Source: DASUBV01 sp963725175 (GTDB lineage: Bacteria > Actinomycetota > Actinomycetes > Streptosporangiales > Streptosporangiaceae). Taken from it: a stretch of 64,000 bases of DNA. The position numbers were made by a program, and so were the translations under genes. Of the stretch, positions 34,422 through 42,616 are shown one piece after another (position 1 is the first letter of the stretch; the number at the start of each line of letters is the position of its first letter). The stretch spans positions 2,604,001-2,668,000 of the forward strand of contig CAVRXH010000006.1 in NCBI GenBank assembly GCA_963725175.1. Reading direction: 5' to 3'. The notes beneath the pieces were generated by a model. It saw only the letters and a list, made by a program, of their open reading frames with translations. It made no database searches and was not told where the DNA came from.

Positions 34422-36338
34422 ATGACGGTGCAGGCGGAGCAAGAGGTCTTCAGCTTCCAGGCGGAGGCGGCCCAGATCCTGGACCTGATGGTCCATTCGC
34501 TTTACAGCAACAAGGAGATCTTCCTGCGCGAGCTGACCTCGAATGCCTCCGATGCCATTGACCGGCTGCGCCTGGAACTGCTCGCCGGGGGGGCGTCGCC
34601 CGAGGCCGAGGGACTGCTGCGGATCCGGGTCAGCTACGACAAGGATGCGGGGACCATCACCGTCGCCGACAACGGCATCGGGATGAGCCGGGACGAGGTG
34701 ATCGCGAACATCGGCACGATCGCCAAGTCCGGGACCAGGGAGTTCCTGCGCTCCCTGACCGGCGACGCCCGCAAGGACGCTGCGCTGATCGGCCAGTTCG
34801 GGGTGGGGTTCTACTCGTCGTTCATCGTCGCCGAGCGGGTGACGATGACCACCCGGCGGGCAGGCCTGGAGCCGGGCGCGGGAGTGCGCTGGGAATCCGA
34901 CGGGACCGGCGACTACACGCTGGAGACGGCCGAGCGACCCGACCGGGGCACCACGATCGTGCTGCACCTGCGGGACGGCGAGGACGACCTTCTCAGCGGG
35001 TGGCGGCTGCGGTCGATCATCGAGAAGTACTCCGATCACATCAGCGTGCCGATCCTGATGCCGGGGGAGGCCGGGGACACGACCGCGGGGAACCCGGCCG
35101 GCGACGACATGGGCGCTCAGCAGCCAGACGTGACCGTTAACCGGGCCTCGGCGCTGTGGACCCGGCCCCAGAGCGAGCTCACCGATCAGGACTACAACGA
35201 GTTCTACCAGCACATCGCGAGTGAATTCGGTGACCCGCTGGCCTGGGTCCACAGCCGGGTCGAGGGGACCTACGAGTACACCCTGCTGCTCTTCCTGCCC
35301 GGCCGCGCCTCGCATGACCTGTGGGTGCAGGAGGCCCGGCGCGGGGTCCGGCTGCATGTGCAGCGGGTGTTCATCATGGAGGACACCGGGCAGATCCTGC
35401 CCCGGTACCTGCGGTTCGTCCGCGGCGTCATCGACTCCTCCGACCTGCCGCTGAACGTCTCCAGGGAGATCCTCCAGGGCAGCCGCGCGGTGGACAACAT
35501 CCGGGTCAACGCGGTGAAGAAGGTGCTCCGGCGGCTGACCCGGCTGGCCGGGGACGAGCCGGAGAAGTACGCCACGTTCTGGAAGGAGTTCGGTGCCACC
35601 CTCAAGGAGGGCGTCACCGACGACTACTCCAACCGGGAGGAGATCGCCCGGCTGCTGCGGTTTAACTCGACCAAGTCCGCCTCCGACGAGCCCGACGTCT
35701 CGCTGGCCGAGTACGTGGCCCGGATGAAGGACGGTCAGGACGACATCTACTACCTGCTCGCGCCCTCCCAGGCCGCGGCCAAGTCGAGCCCGCACCTGGA
35801 GGCATTCCGGGGCAAGGGGGTAGAGGTCCTGCTGCTCAGCCAGGGGGTCGACAACTGGGTCGTGTCCAGCCTGCGGGAGTTCGATGGCAGGAAGCTGCAG
35901 TCGGTCGCGCAGGGCGCCGGAGACGTGGGCGCGCTCGCGGACGAGGAGGAGAAGCAGGCCAGGGAGGATGCCGACGCCGAGTACGCCGACCTGCTGGGCA
36001 GGCTCAAGGCCTACCTGGCCGGGCAGGCCTGGGACGTGCGGCTGTCGACCCGGCTCACCACCTCACCGGCCTGTATCGTCGCCAACGAGCCCGACCTCGA
36101 CATCAACCTCATGCAGCGGCTGCGCGGGACCGGGCTGCCGCGCCAGGCGGTGCTCGAGCTCAATCCGAAGCACCCGCTGATTCAGCGGCTCAACCACAGG
36201 CAGGACAGCAAGCACATCGGTGAGTGGGCTCAGGTCCTGTTCAACCAGGCGGTGCTCACTCTCGGCGCGCGGATCGATGACCCGGCCACCTTCGTGCACC
36301 GGCTCAATAGCCTGCTCATGGCGCTCACGGAAGAGTGA
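34422..36338 (+). CDS. htpG: Hsp90-family chaperone HtpG
   Basis: A 638-aa bacterial Hsp90. The N-terminal GHKL ATPase motifs are clear: NASDAIDRLR, DNGIGMS and GQFGVGFYS. The middle domain carries LPLNVSREILQ, and the C-terminal dimerization domain extends to LLMALTEE. The ATG at 34422 is 6 nt after CGAGG; an in-frame ATG at 34371 is less likely. It is the lone plus-strand gene between the dehydratase operon and the convergent PPTase. HtpG helps fold or stabilise some megasynthases, as reported for albicidin and colibactin producers, so it may serve the NRPS. Equally it may be a housekeeping gene caught in the cluster. Confidence 0.95.
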   Translation: MTVQAEQEVFSFQAEAAQILDLMVHSLYSNKEIFLRELTSNASDAIDRLRLELLAGGASPEAEGLLRIRVSYDKDAGTITVADNGIGMSRDEVIANIGTIAKSGTREFLRSLTGDARKDAALIGQFGVGFYSSFIVAERVTMTTRRAGLEPGAGVRWESDGTGDYTLETAERPDRGTTIVLHLRDGEDDLLSGWRLRSIIEKYSDHISVPILMPGEAGDTTAGNPAGDDMGAQQPDVTVNRASALWTRPQSELTDQDYNEFYQHIASEFGDPLAWVHSRVEGTYEYTLLLFLPGRASHDLWVQEARRGVRLHVQRVFIMEDTGQILPRYLRFVRGVIDSSDLPLNVSREILQGSRAVDNIRVNAVKKVLRRLTRLAGDEPEKYATFWKEFGATLKEGVTDDYSNREEIARLLRFNSTKSASDEPDVSLAEYVARMKDGQDDIYYLLAPSQAAAKSSPHLEAFRGKGVEVLLLSQGVDNWVVSSLREFDGRKLQSVAQGAGDVGALADEEEKQAREDADAEYADLLGRLKAYLAGQAWDVRLSTRLTTSPACIVANEPDLDINLMQRLRGTGLPRQAVLELNPKHPLIQRLNHRQDSKHIGEWAQVLFNQAVLTLGARIDDPATFVHRLNSLLMALTEE

Positions 36339-36352
36339 CCAGCTACGCGCTA

Positions 36353-36369
36353 AGCCGCGTTCCGCGGCT
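36353..36369. terminator. GC hairpin between convergent htpG and PPTase genes
   Basis: AGCCGCG, TTC, CGCGGCT forms a perfect 7-bp stem with a 3-nt loop, 15 nt after the htpG stop and 18 nt before the PPTase stop. There is no T-run. Its position between convergent genes suits a bidirectional terminator. Confidence 0.5.
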
Positions 36370-36386
36370 GCTGGCCGTCCGGCCTG

Positions 36387-37049
36387 TCACCGGGCCGATA
36401 CCGCCACGGCGGTGAGCAGAAACCCCCGGTCGGCCAGCCAGCGCCCGTTCAGTATGGTGAGCGGGCTCCCGCCCACCGCCGGACCCGGCACGAGCAGACG
36501 CGCGGTAAACGTGCCCGCGCACGGATCAATGACAATGTCGGCGGACGTAAACCCGAGCCAGCGTCCGGCCAGCGGAAACCATGCCTTATAGACGGATTCC
36601 TTAGCGCTGAAGAGCAGGCGGTCCCAGGCCACCCCGGGGATGGCGGCGACCAGCTGGCCCAGGCGATCGCGCTCGTCGCCGAGAGCGATCAGCTCCAGCA
36701 TGCCGTGGTCGGGCAGCGCCTCGTTCGGTTCCGCGTCCACTCCCAGTGAGGCGTAATCGCTGGCCAGAGCGACGGCAGCGGCACGATAGCCCGCGCAGTG
36801 GGTAATGCTGCCCACACCCCCGGCCGGCCACTGCGGGGCACCGTGGGGTCCGGGCAGCACGGAGACCTCCGGCAGCCCGAGCCGGGCCATGGCCGTCCGG
36901 GCGCAGGCCCGGGTGGTGGCGAATTCCCGGCGCCGGCTTTCCAGCGCCCTGGCCATAGCCGCGCGTTCTTCCGGGAAGAGAACGGCGGCGGGATTATCTC
37001 CGAACGACTCGGCAGCAGCGACATCTGGAGGCAGAATGCGCTCTATCAT
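36387..37049 (-). CDS. Sfp/EntD-type 4'-phosphopantetheinyl transferase
   Basis: A 220-aa phosphopantetheinyl transferase that loads CoA-derived arms onto carrier proteins. Family motifs are present: GSITHC, LGVDAEPN (Mg-binding Asp and Glu) and FSAKESVYKAW. The length is normal for the EntD-like subgroup. It should activate the PCP domains and probably the ACP of this cluster. It converges with htpG and lies downstream of, but well separated from, the SARP gene on the same strand. It starts at the ATG at 37049. Confidence 0.93.
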   Translation of the reverse strand: MIERILPPDVAAAESFGDNPAAVLFPEERAAMARALESRRREFATTRACARTAMARLGLPEVSVLPGPHGAPQWPAGGVGSITHCAGYRAAAVALASDYASLGVDAEPNEALPDHGMLELIALGDERDRLGQLVAAIPGVAWDRLLFSAKESVYKAWFPLAGRWLGFTSADIVIDPCAGTFTARLLVPGPAVGGSPLTILNGRWLADRGFLLTAVAVSAR

Positions 37050-37172
37050 AAACGAATTTAATCAATAAAGTGACGTGTAGCGCATAGCCGCCAGGCCTTA
37101 ATATTCCATAAATATTCATTGACGGCAGCCTAATTGAACGTAGCAACCAGGCCGGGCGGGGTCAAACGCGCC

Positions 37173-40070
37173 TCACGCCAGCGCTCGCGCCCCGGATTCG
37201 GTGGCGGCATAGAGCGCCTGCCGGTAAGCCACGAGGGCACGGCTGCTGAACGTGACCGCCAGCTCATGCTCCCCGACCTGGATCAGATGGCCGCCGATCG
37301 CGTAAAGAACCCGGGCTTCGCCCTGCGCGTCGCCCGCGGCGCAGTAGAGCGCCAGCGCCTGCCGGGCCTGGATCATCGACTCGAGCACCCGGTCCTGGGT
37401 CAGCCCGGCGCTGGCGTGACTGTCCCGGGCCAGGGCGCGCGGCCCGCCGTCAGTGACCTGCCCGGCCAGCTCCAGGGCCTCGTTCAGGTGGTGAGCGGCA
37501 ACGGGGATATCGCCGAGCAGGAACTTCAGCCAGCCGAGGTGCTGGCGGGCCATCAGGAGACCGGCGAGATCGTGGTGCTGGCCGGCCACCGCGAGCGCGG
37601 CCTCCTGAGCCGCCGCCAGCCGCTGCCAGCACGCCTCGCCCCGGAGGTACCACCCGGCGCTCCAGGGCAGTTTCCAGGAGTACGGCGCGTAACCGTCCTG
37701 CGCCGCCTGGCGGATGACGCCGAGCAGGACGTGCTGCTCGGCGCTGAACCACTCGGCTGCCTGTTCCGGCCCATCGATCTTCTCCGGCGTGACCCCCGGC
37801 CGCGACGGGATCCACGTGGTCTCGGGCTGGCCGGGGTCGAGGAAACCAGAGGCCACGGTGGCGGCGTGCAGGTAGTGGTCGAGCATGCGGAGGATCGCGT
37901 CCCGGCGGTCGGCTTCGCTCTCGCGGAGGTTCGCCTCCTCCGCCGAGTAGGAGCGCAGCAGGTCATGCAGCACGAAGCGGCCCGGCGCGTACTCGGTGAG
38001 CAGGTGCTCGTCACACAGTTCCGTGATCGCCAGGGCCGCCCGATCCAGCGGCAGGCCGGCCAGGCTAGCCGCGGCTGGGATCGTGATATCCGGCCCCGGA
38101 TGCATGCCGAGCAGGCGGAACATGCGCAGGGCAAGGCTGTTCAGCCGGGCCTGGGACCAGGAGAACACCATCCGGACGCTGGTGACCGGCTCTCCCGTCT
38201 CGAGCGCGTCCAGCCGCCCGCGCTCGTCCTGCATCTCCGCCAGCAGCGCCCCCAGCGGGAGGCCAGGCCTGGCCACGGCGCGGGCGGCAACGTCACACAG
38301 GGCCAGGGGCAGGCGGCCGCACAGCGCGATCAGCTCGCCGACCGCGGCCGGCTCGGCCCTGGCCCGGACTGGATCCAGGTTCGCGGCCAGCAGGTCACGC
38401 GATTCCGCCGTGCTGAGCAGGCCCAGCGTCATCAGGTGAGCCCCCTCGGCCGCGGCGAGGCCGATGAGCCGGTTCCGGCTGGTCACCACAACCAGGCAGC
38501 CGGGAGAGGCTGGCAACAGCGGCCGGACCTGTTCCGCGTTCCGCGCGTTGTCCAGGACCACGAGCATGCGCCGGCCGGCCAGCAGGCTCCGGTACAAGGC
38601 GGCCTGCCCGTCGGTGTCCGCGGGAATCCGCGTGATCGGCACGCCGAGCGCGGTCAGGAAACCGCGCACCGCGTTGGTCGGCGCGATGGGCAAACCGGAC
38701 GGCCCTGCCCCGCGCAGGTTGACGAATAGCTGGCCGTCGGGGAACAGGTCGGCAACCTGATGGGTCCAGTAGACGGCCAGCGCGGTCTTGCCGACCCCGG
38801 CCATTCCGGTCAGCGCGGCGATGACCACGCTGCCCGCCCGCTCCTGACCTGGTTCCATCAGCGCGGTCAGCGCGGCCAGCTCACTATGGCAGCCGAAGAG
38901 AGCGCGCGGGCCGACGGGGAGCTGGCGCGGGATCACCTGCCCGGCGGCGGGCGAGCGGACCAGCGGCGGGACCGGACTCCCCATGCTGAGGTCCTGCCTG
39001 AGCACCCGCACGTAGGCCTGGGTGAGCTCGTCCCCCGGGTAGATGCCCAGCTCGCGATCCAGGCGCGAGCGCAGCTCACCGTAGAGACGGAGCGCGGCCG
39101 CCTGCTGCCCGGAGCCGGCCAGCGCGATCATCAGGCGAGCGTGCGCGAGCTCGTTGAGCGGCTCCGCGTGGGCCAGTGCCCGCAGCCGCGGCAGCACCCG
39201 GTGGTACTGGCCGATCGCGCACGCCGCCTCCGCATAGCGCAGCAGCATCCCGTTCAGCTCCAGCCGCAGCGAGATGATGCCGGGGTGCCCGCTCAGCTCG
39301 TCCACGTCGGCGAACGGCTCGCCCCGCCACAAGCCCACCGCCTGCTCGTAATAGTCAACGGCGCTCGCCTCGTCACCATCGGCCCAGGCCGCGGCGGCGC
39401 GGCCGCCTAGGTCCCTGACCACCAGCAGGTCCACGTCCCATGGCGCGGCGACCAGCCGGTAGGCCCCCCGGACCGAGCTGATCACCTCGTCCCCGGCCGG
39501 GCAGCCGGGAGGGCTCAGGATCTTGCGGATCCGGCTCACGTGAGCCTGAACCAGGCCCACGGCGGTGCGCGGCGGGGAGTCGCCCCACAGCACGTCGACG
39601 ATGGCGTCCCGGCGCACCCGGGTGCCGGGATCCATGAGGAGCAGCCCGAGCACGGCACGGCGGGCCGGAGGGCCGAGGGACAGCGGCGTCCCGTCCCGCC
39701 AGGCCTCAAGCGGGCCCAGCGTCGCCAGCCACAATCCCGGCCCCCGCCCGGCCGCCGGTGCTGCCCGACCGGAGGACAGGCCCTCCCCCGCGGAATGCGA
39801 CGATGACACCGGGGCTGGGCGCTCCCGCGGCAGCGCGGCGGCGCGGCCAAGGCTGGCGATCTGGTCCGGGTCGAGGCCGAGCGCCTCGGCCAGCGCCGCG
39901 AGCGAATTCGCGCGCGGCCGGTGGCGGCGGGACTGCTCGAAGTCGCGCAATGCCGCGAGGCTGAGCCCGGATCTGGCCGCCAGTTGGCGCTGCGTCAGCC
40001 CAGCCTCATGACGGTACTCACGTACCAGAGAACCGAAGTGAGACGCGCGACCGCCAGATCCATGTAACAT
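37173..40070 (-). CDS. AfsR/SARP-family transcriptional regulator with N-terminal XRE helix-turn-helix
   Basis: About 965 aa. It has an XRE-type HTH at the N-terminus (TQRQLAARSGLSLAALRDFE), an OmpR-like SARP winged helix (GPPARRAVLGLLLMDPG), a bacterial transcriptional activation domain, an NB-ARC ATPase with Walker A GMAGVGKTAL, and a C-terminal TPR-like helical region. It probably activates cluster promoters in an ATP-controlled manner. I prefer the ATG at 40070 (GAGG 4 nt upstream) to the one at 40088. With that start the second codon is TTA, the rare leucine codon whose tRNA (bldA) limits expression to late growth in streptomycete relatives. The gene is monocistronic. Confidence 0.9.
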   Translation of the reverse strand: MLHGSGGRASHFGSLVREYRHEAGLTQRQLAARSGLSLAALRDFEQSRRHRPRANSLAALAEALGLDPDQIASLGRAAALPRERPAPVSSSHSAGEGLSSGRAAPAAGRGPGLWLATLGPLEAWRDGTPLSLGPPARRAVLGLLLMDPGTRVRRDAIVDVLWGDSPPRTAVGLVQAHVSRIRKILSPPGCPAGDEVISSVRGAYRLVAAPWDVDLLVVRDLGGRAAAAWADGDEASAVDYYEQAVGLWRGEPFADVDELSGHPGIISLRLELNGMLLRYAEAACAIGQYHRVLPRLRALAHAEPLNELAHARLMIALAGSGQQAAALRLYGELRSRLDRELGIYPGDELTQAYVRVLRQDLSMGSPVPPLVRSPAAGQVIPRQLPVGPRALFGCHSELAALTALMEPGQERAGSVVIAALTGMAGVGKTALAVYWTHQVADLFPDGQLFVNLRGAGPSGLPIAPTNAVRGFLTALGVPITRIPADTDGQAALYRSLLAGRRMLVVLDNARNAEQVRPLLPASPGCLVVVTSRNRLIGLAAAEGAHLMTLGLLSTAESRDLLAANLDPVRARAEPAAVGELIALCGRLPLALCDVAARAVARPGLPLGALLAEMQDERGRLDALETGEPVTSVRMVFSWSQARLNSLALRMFRLLGMHPGPDITIPAAASLAGLPLDRAALAITELCDEHLLTEYAPGRFVLHDLLRSYSAEEANLRESEADRRDAILRMLDHYLHAATVASGFLDPGQPETTWIPSRPGVTPEKIDGPEQAAEWFSAEQHVLLGVIRQAAQDGYAPYSWKLPWSAGWYLRGEACWQRLAAAQEAALAVAGQHHDLAGLLMARQHLGWLKFLLGDIPVAAHHLNEALELAGQVTDGGPRALARDSHASAGLTQDRVLESMIQARQALALYCAAGDAQGEARVLYAIGGHLIQVGEHELAVTFSSRALVAYRQALYAATESGARALA

Positions 40071-40362
40071 TTTGCCTCGTTTTGCCATCCTTATTGGTTA
40101 TCTGCACTTTAATAGCACCTTTCCCCCCGTGTGTACAACACTCAACAACAGTCCCAAATTTCATATGAGAAACATCAGCCACATGTGACCCATTTGTCAC
40201 AACCTGAGTGCGGCAGAAGACAGCACTACGGCAATGCTGCCGGCGTACACCGCCCGCCCATCCCCGCCTGAGAAGGGAAAACGAACGCGAACTGATGAGT
40301 AACTACGGCAATCGCCTGTCAGCTGAGCGCCAACCGGCCCGCCAGCCCGGACTGATTGGGTT

Positions 40363-40385
40363 ACGTAGCGAACGACCCGCTACGT
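40363..40385 (+). promoter_or_regulatory. Perfect inverted repeat 20 nt before the StrR-like gene
   Basis: ACGTAGCG, 7 nt, CGCTACGT: 8-bp arms with full complementarity, ending 20 nt before the GTG start of the StrR-like regulator and 9 nt before its GGGAGG ribosome site. It is unlike the GTTCAAC boxes, so another protein may bind it, or it may be a leader hairpin. The rest of the 40089-40405 gap shows only AT-rich stretches near the SARP start and no convincing gene. Confidence 0.55.
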
Positions 40386-40405
40386 CATAGTTCAGGGAGG
40401 TTGCC

Positions 40406-41503
40406 GTGGAGCAGTCAGGTGGACTTGCCTTACAGCCGACAGCCGCTATCGCGTTCCCCCGTACGGGGGAACGCGCGCCGATTGCCGCAGCGCCAGATGC
40501 AACCGCCGTGACGGTGTCGGTTCCGGTGCTATCGCTCCGCGCGGCCGACTCTCCCCGGCTCAACGGCGAGGACAAGGCGCACATCGCCCGGCTCTCCCAG
40601 ATCGAGACGCCGCTTCCGCCGATCCTGGTCGACCGGCGAACCATGCGGGTGATCGACGGGATGCACCGCCTGATGGCCGCGTCCCTGCAGGGGCAGGAAA
40701 CCATTGACATCATTTTCTTTGACGGGAGCGAGGCGGACGTCTTCTTGCGCGGAGTGCAGGAGAATGTCGCTCACGGCCTGCCGTTGTCGCAGGCCGACCG
40801 CCGCGCCGCGGCCGAGCGGATCATTGCCTCGCACCCGAACATGTCCGACCGCGCGATCGGCCACTCCGTCGGCCTGGCGGCCAAGACCGTTGCGGGCGTC
40901 AGGAGGGATTCAGGCAACGAAACGCCACAGTCAAACGTGCGGATCGGCCGCGACGGCCGGGTCCGCCCGCTGGACAGCAGCGCCGGGCGGCAGCGGGCGG
41001 CGGAGTTCCTCGCACAGCAGCCGGACGCATCGCTCCGCGAGGTGGCCCGCGCCGCGGGCATATCCCCCGCGACCGTTCTCGACGTGCGCAAGCGGCTGGA
41101 GCACGGCCAGTCAGCGATACCGGAGAAACTCGCCACGTCCGCTGCCCGCAAGGACTCCAGCGCGACCGGCGCGCAGCCAGGCGCCAGCCATGACGGCGCC
41201 TCCGTACAGGCCATCCGCATCAGCGCACGGGCCGTGGCGCCGCCTGACCCGGCCAAGACGGTGGAAAAGCTGCTGCGCGACCCCTCCCTGCGAAATAACG
41301 ATCGCGGCAAAGGAATGCTGCGGCTGCTGCACGTCAATGCGATCGGCACCGGGCAGCTGTCGGACGCCGTCGCGTGCGTTCCTCCGCACTGCCTGGGCGC
41401 CGTGGGGCAGCTCGCCCGCCAGTACGCCCTGTTGTGGCAGGACTTCGCCAGGGAACTGGAAGGGCGGGCTCGCATCATTGACCCGTCGACCGCCACCCGC
41501 TGA
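40406..41503 (+). CDS. StrR-like pathway-specific transcriptional activator (ParB-fold)
   Basis: A 365-aa regulator of the StrR/Bbr/Tei15 group. The N-terminal ParB-like domain (about 45-150) contains PPILVDRRTMRVIDGMHR and EADVFLRGVQENVAHGLPLS. An HTH region follows (ADRRAAAERIIASHPNMSDRAIGHSVGLAAKTV) with a second HTH-like stretch at about 190-230. The group activates aminoglycoside and glycopeptide clusters by binding GTTCRAC-type inverted repeats, and four such sites occur in this window before cluster operons. It starts at a GTG with GGGAGG 5 nt upstream. Codon 9 is TTA, so translation may depend on the rare leucine tRNA. It probably marks the right border of the cluster. Confidence 0.92.
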   Translation: MEQSGGLALQPTAAIAFPRTGERAPIAAAPDATAVTVSVPVLSLRAADSPRLNGEDKAHIARLSQIETPLPPILVDRRTMRVIDGMHRLMAASLQGQETIDIIFFDGSEADVFLRGVQENVAHGLPLSQADRRAAAERIIASHPNMSDRAIGHSVGLAAKTVAGVRRDSGNETPQSNVRIGRDGRVRPLDSSAGRQRAAEFLAQQPDASLREVARAAGISPATVLDVRKRLEHGQSAIPEKLATSAARKDSSATGAQPGASHDGASVQAIRISARAVAPPDPAKTVEKLLRDPSLRNNDRGKGMLRLLHVNAIGTGQLSDAVACVPPHCLGAVGQLARQYALLWQDFARELEGRARIIDPSTATR

Positions 41504-41602
41504 ACCGACCGTGCTCGGGGCGGACGACGATGACGTATTCCGGCGCCGAAGTCCCTCGGTGAATACAGCTGGCCAGGGGCAGGTCGGACCGCGGCTGCGG
41601 CA

Positions 41603-42304
41603 CTAGTTGTCGCGCGGGGCGGACCGTTTGGCGGTCTCGGTCTTGACCGTCTCGTGCAACTCGCCTGACGTGAAGCCGAGGTTGCGCAGGATCTGCGCGG
41701 CCGGGCTGTCCTGGGTGCGAATCAGGCCCAGCAGCATGTGTTCCGTACCCACCCAGTCGTGGCTGAGGTCGACCGCCGCGCAGCGTGCCTGAACGATGGC
41801 CTCCTTGCTCTCCGGCCGGAACGGGATGTGACCCCGCAGTGCCTTCTGCCCGGCCAACGGCATCACTTCCTCGATCGCGTCGCGGATGCGCCGCTCCGAC
41901 CCGGCCTTCGCCATCAGCACCTCGTACGCCAGGCCCCGCGGTTCGCCGATCAGGCCGAGCAGGAGGTGCTCGGTACCGATGAAGTCGTGCTTGTGAGTTC
42001 TGGCGGCCTCCTGTGCCAGCACGATGCTGTGCCGGTTCAGGTCAGTGAACCGCTCGAACGGTGCGGGCGCGTGACGTTGCTGGGCGGCCTGCTTGGACAC
42101 CCCGATGGCATCCCCGATCTCGGTCCACGACGCGCCGGCCTGCTTGGCCTTGCTGACGTAGTGATCGAGGAGCTGGTCACCGAGGTCGGACAGGGTCTGG
42201 GCGCGCAGCCGCGCCTCGCTGATGCGGGCCAGCACGTCGGGGTCGGTGAGCTCCTCATCGAGACGGGCGATCAGGTCTGCGAGGCTGATGTCGAGTGGAC
42301 TCAT
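41603..42304 (-). CDS. Clp N-terminal-domain protein with N-terminal helix-turn-helix
   Basis: A 233-aa protein without an ATPase module. Residues 1-80 include a helix-turn-helix-like stretch (SWTEIGDAIGVSKQAAQQRH). The rest is a double Clp-N repeat as found at the N-terminus of ClpC: FIGTEHLLLGLI and WVGTEHMLLGLI. Such stand-alone Clp-N proteins may bind substrates or compete with ClpC. The added DNA-binding part and a palindrome overlapping the start codon suggest autoregulation (inference). It converges with the StrR-like gene 99 nt away and is probably just outside the biosynthetic cluster. Confidence 0.88.
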   Translation of the reverse strand: MSPLDISLADLIARLDEELTDPDVLARISEARLRAQTLSDLGDQLLDHYVSKAKQAGASWTEIGDAIGVSKQAAQQRHAPAPFERFTDLNRHSIVLAQEAARTHKHDFIGTEHLLLGLIGEPRGLAYEVLMAKAGSERRIRDAIEEVMPLAGQKALRGHIPFRPESKEAIVQARCAAVDLSHDWVGTEHMLLGLIRTQDSPAAQILRNLGFTSGELHETVKTETAKRSAPRDN

Positions 42305-42352
42305 GCGTCAACTTTAAGTTGACGCATGCTTAGCCGTCAACTCTAACTTGAC
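42303..42352. promoter_or_regulatory. Palindromic operator-like sites over the start of the Clp-N gene
   Basis: 42303-42327 is a near-perfect palindrome: ATGCGTCAACT, TTA, AGTTGACGCAT, overlapping the gene's start codon. A second, shorter one, GTCAA-N7-TTGAC, follows at 42336-42352. Both use GTCAA/TTGAC half-sites, as expected of a dimeric repressor. It is AT-richer than the flanks. 42353-42616 holds nothing else I can recognise. Confidence 0.65.
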
Positions 42353-42616
42353 TGTCGTTCCAGGCGCGTCCTCGGTGCGGCCAGGCTGAGCGGCAGCGCG
42401 GCCATGCAGCGCGCAGTACCTCGTGATGTGAGCGGCCGGCCCCCGGCCGACTCTGCGGGCTCATATCGCGACTGCGCATAAGCGGATGACAAATTCCATC
42501 TATGCGTAGTGGCGCACCTGCCCTGCTGCCGATACTGCGGTCCCGGCACCTGGCGGAGATGCTCTTCCCGGCTCGGGATATCGGCCGGGGCGGGCACAGA
42601 TAACCGGTTAAGCGCC

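Noticed and set aside
34320..35795. 491-codon minus-strand open frame opposite htpG
   Set aside because: Antisense to a clearly conserved Hsp90; composition typical of a shadow frame.
37134..38729. 531-codon plus-strand open frame opposite the SARP gene
   Set aside because: Antisense to the NB-ARC/TPR part of a recognised regulator; no own homology pattern.
40208..40390. Short ORFs in the leader of the StrR-like gene (40208-40390 and one starting near 40291)
   Set aside because: No ribosome site, no conservation clue, and they run through the inverted repeat. A leader peptide cannot be supported.
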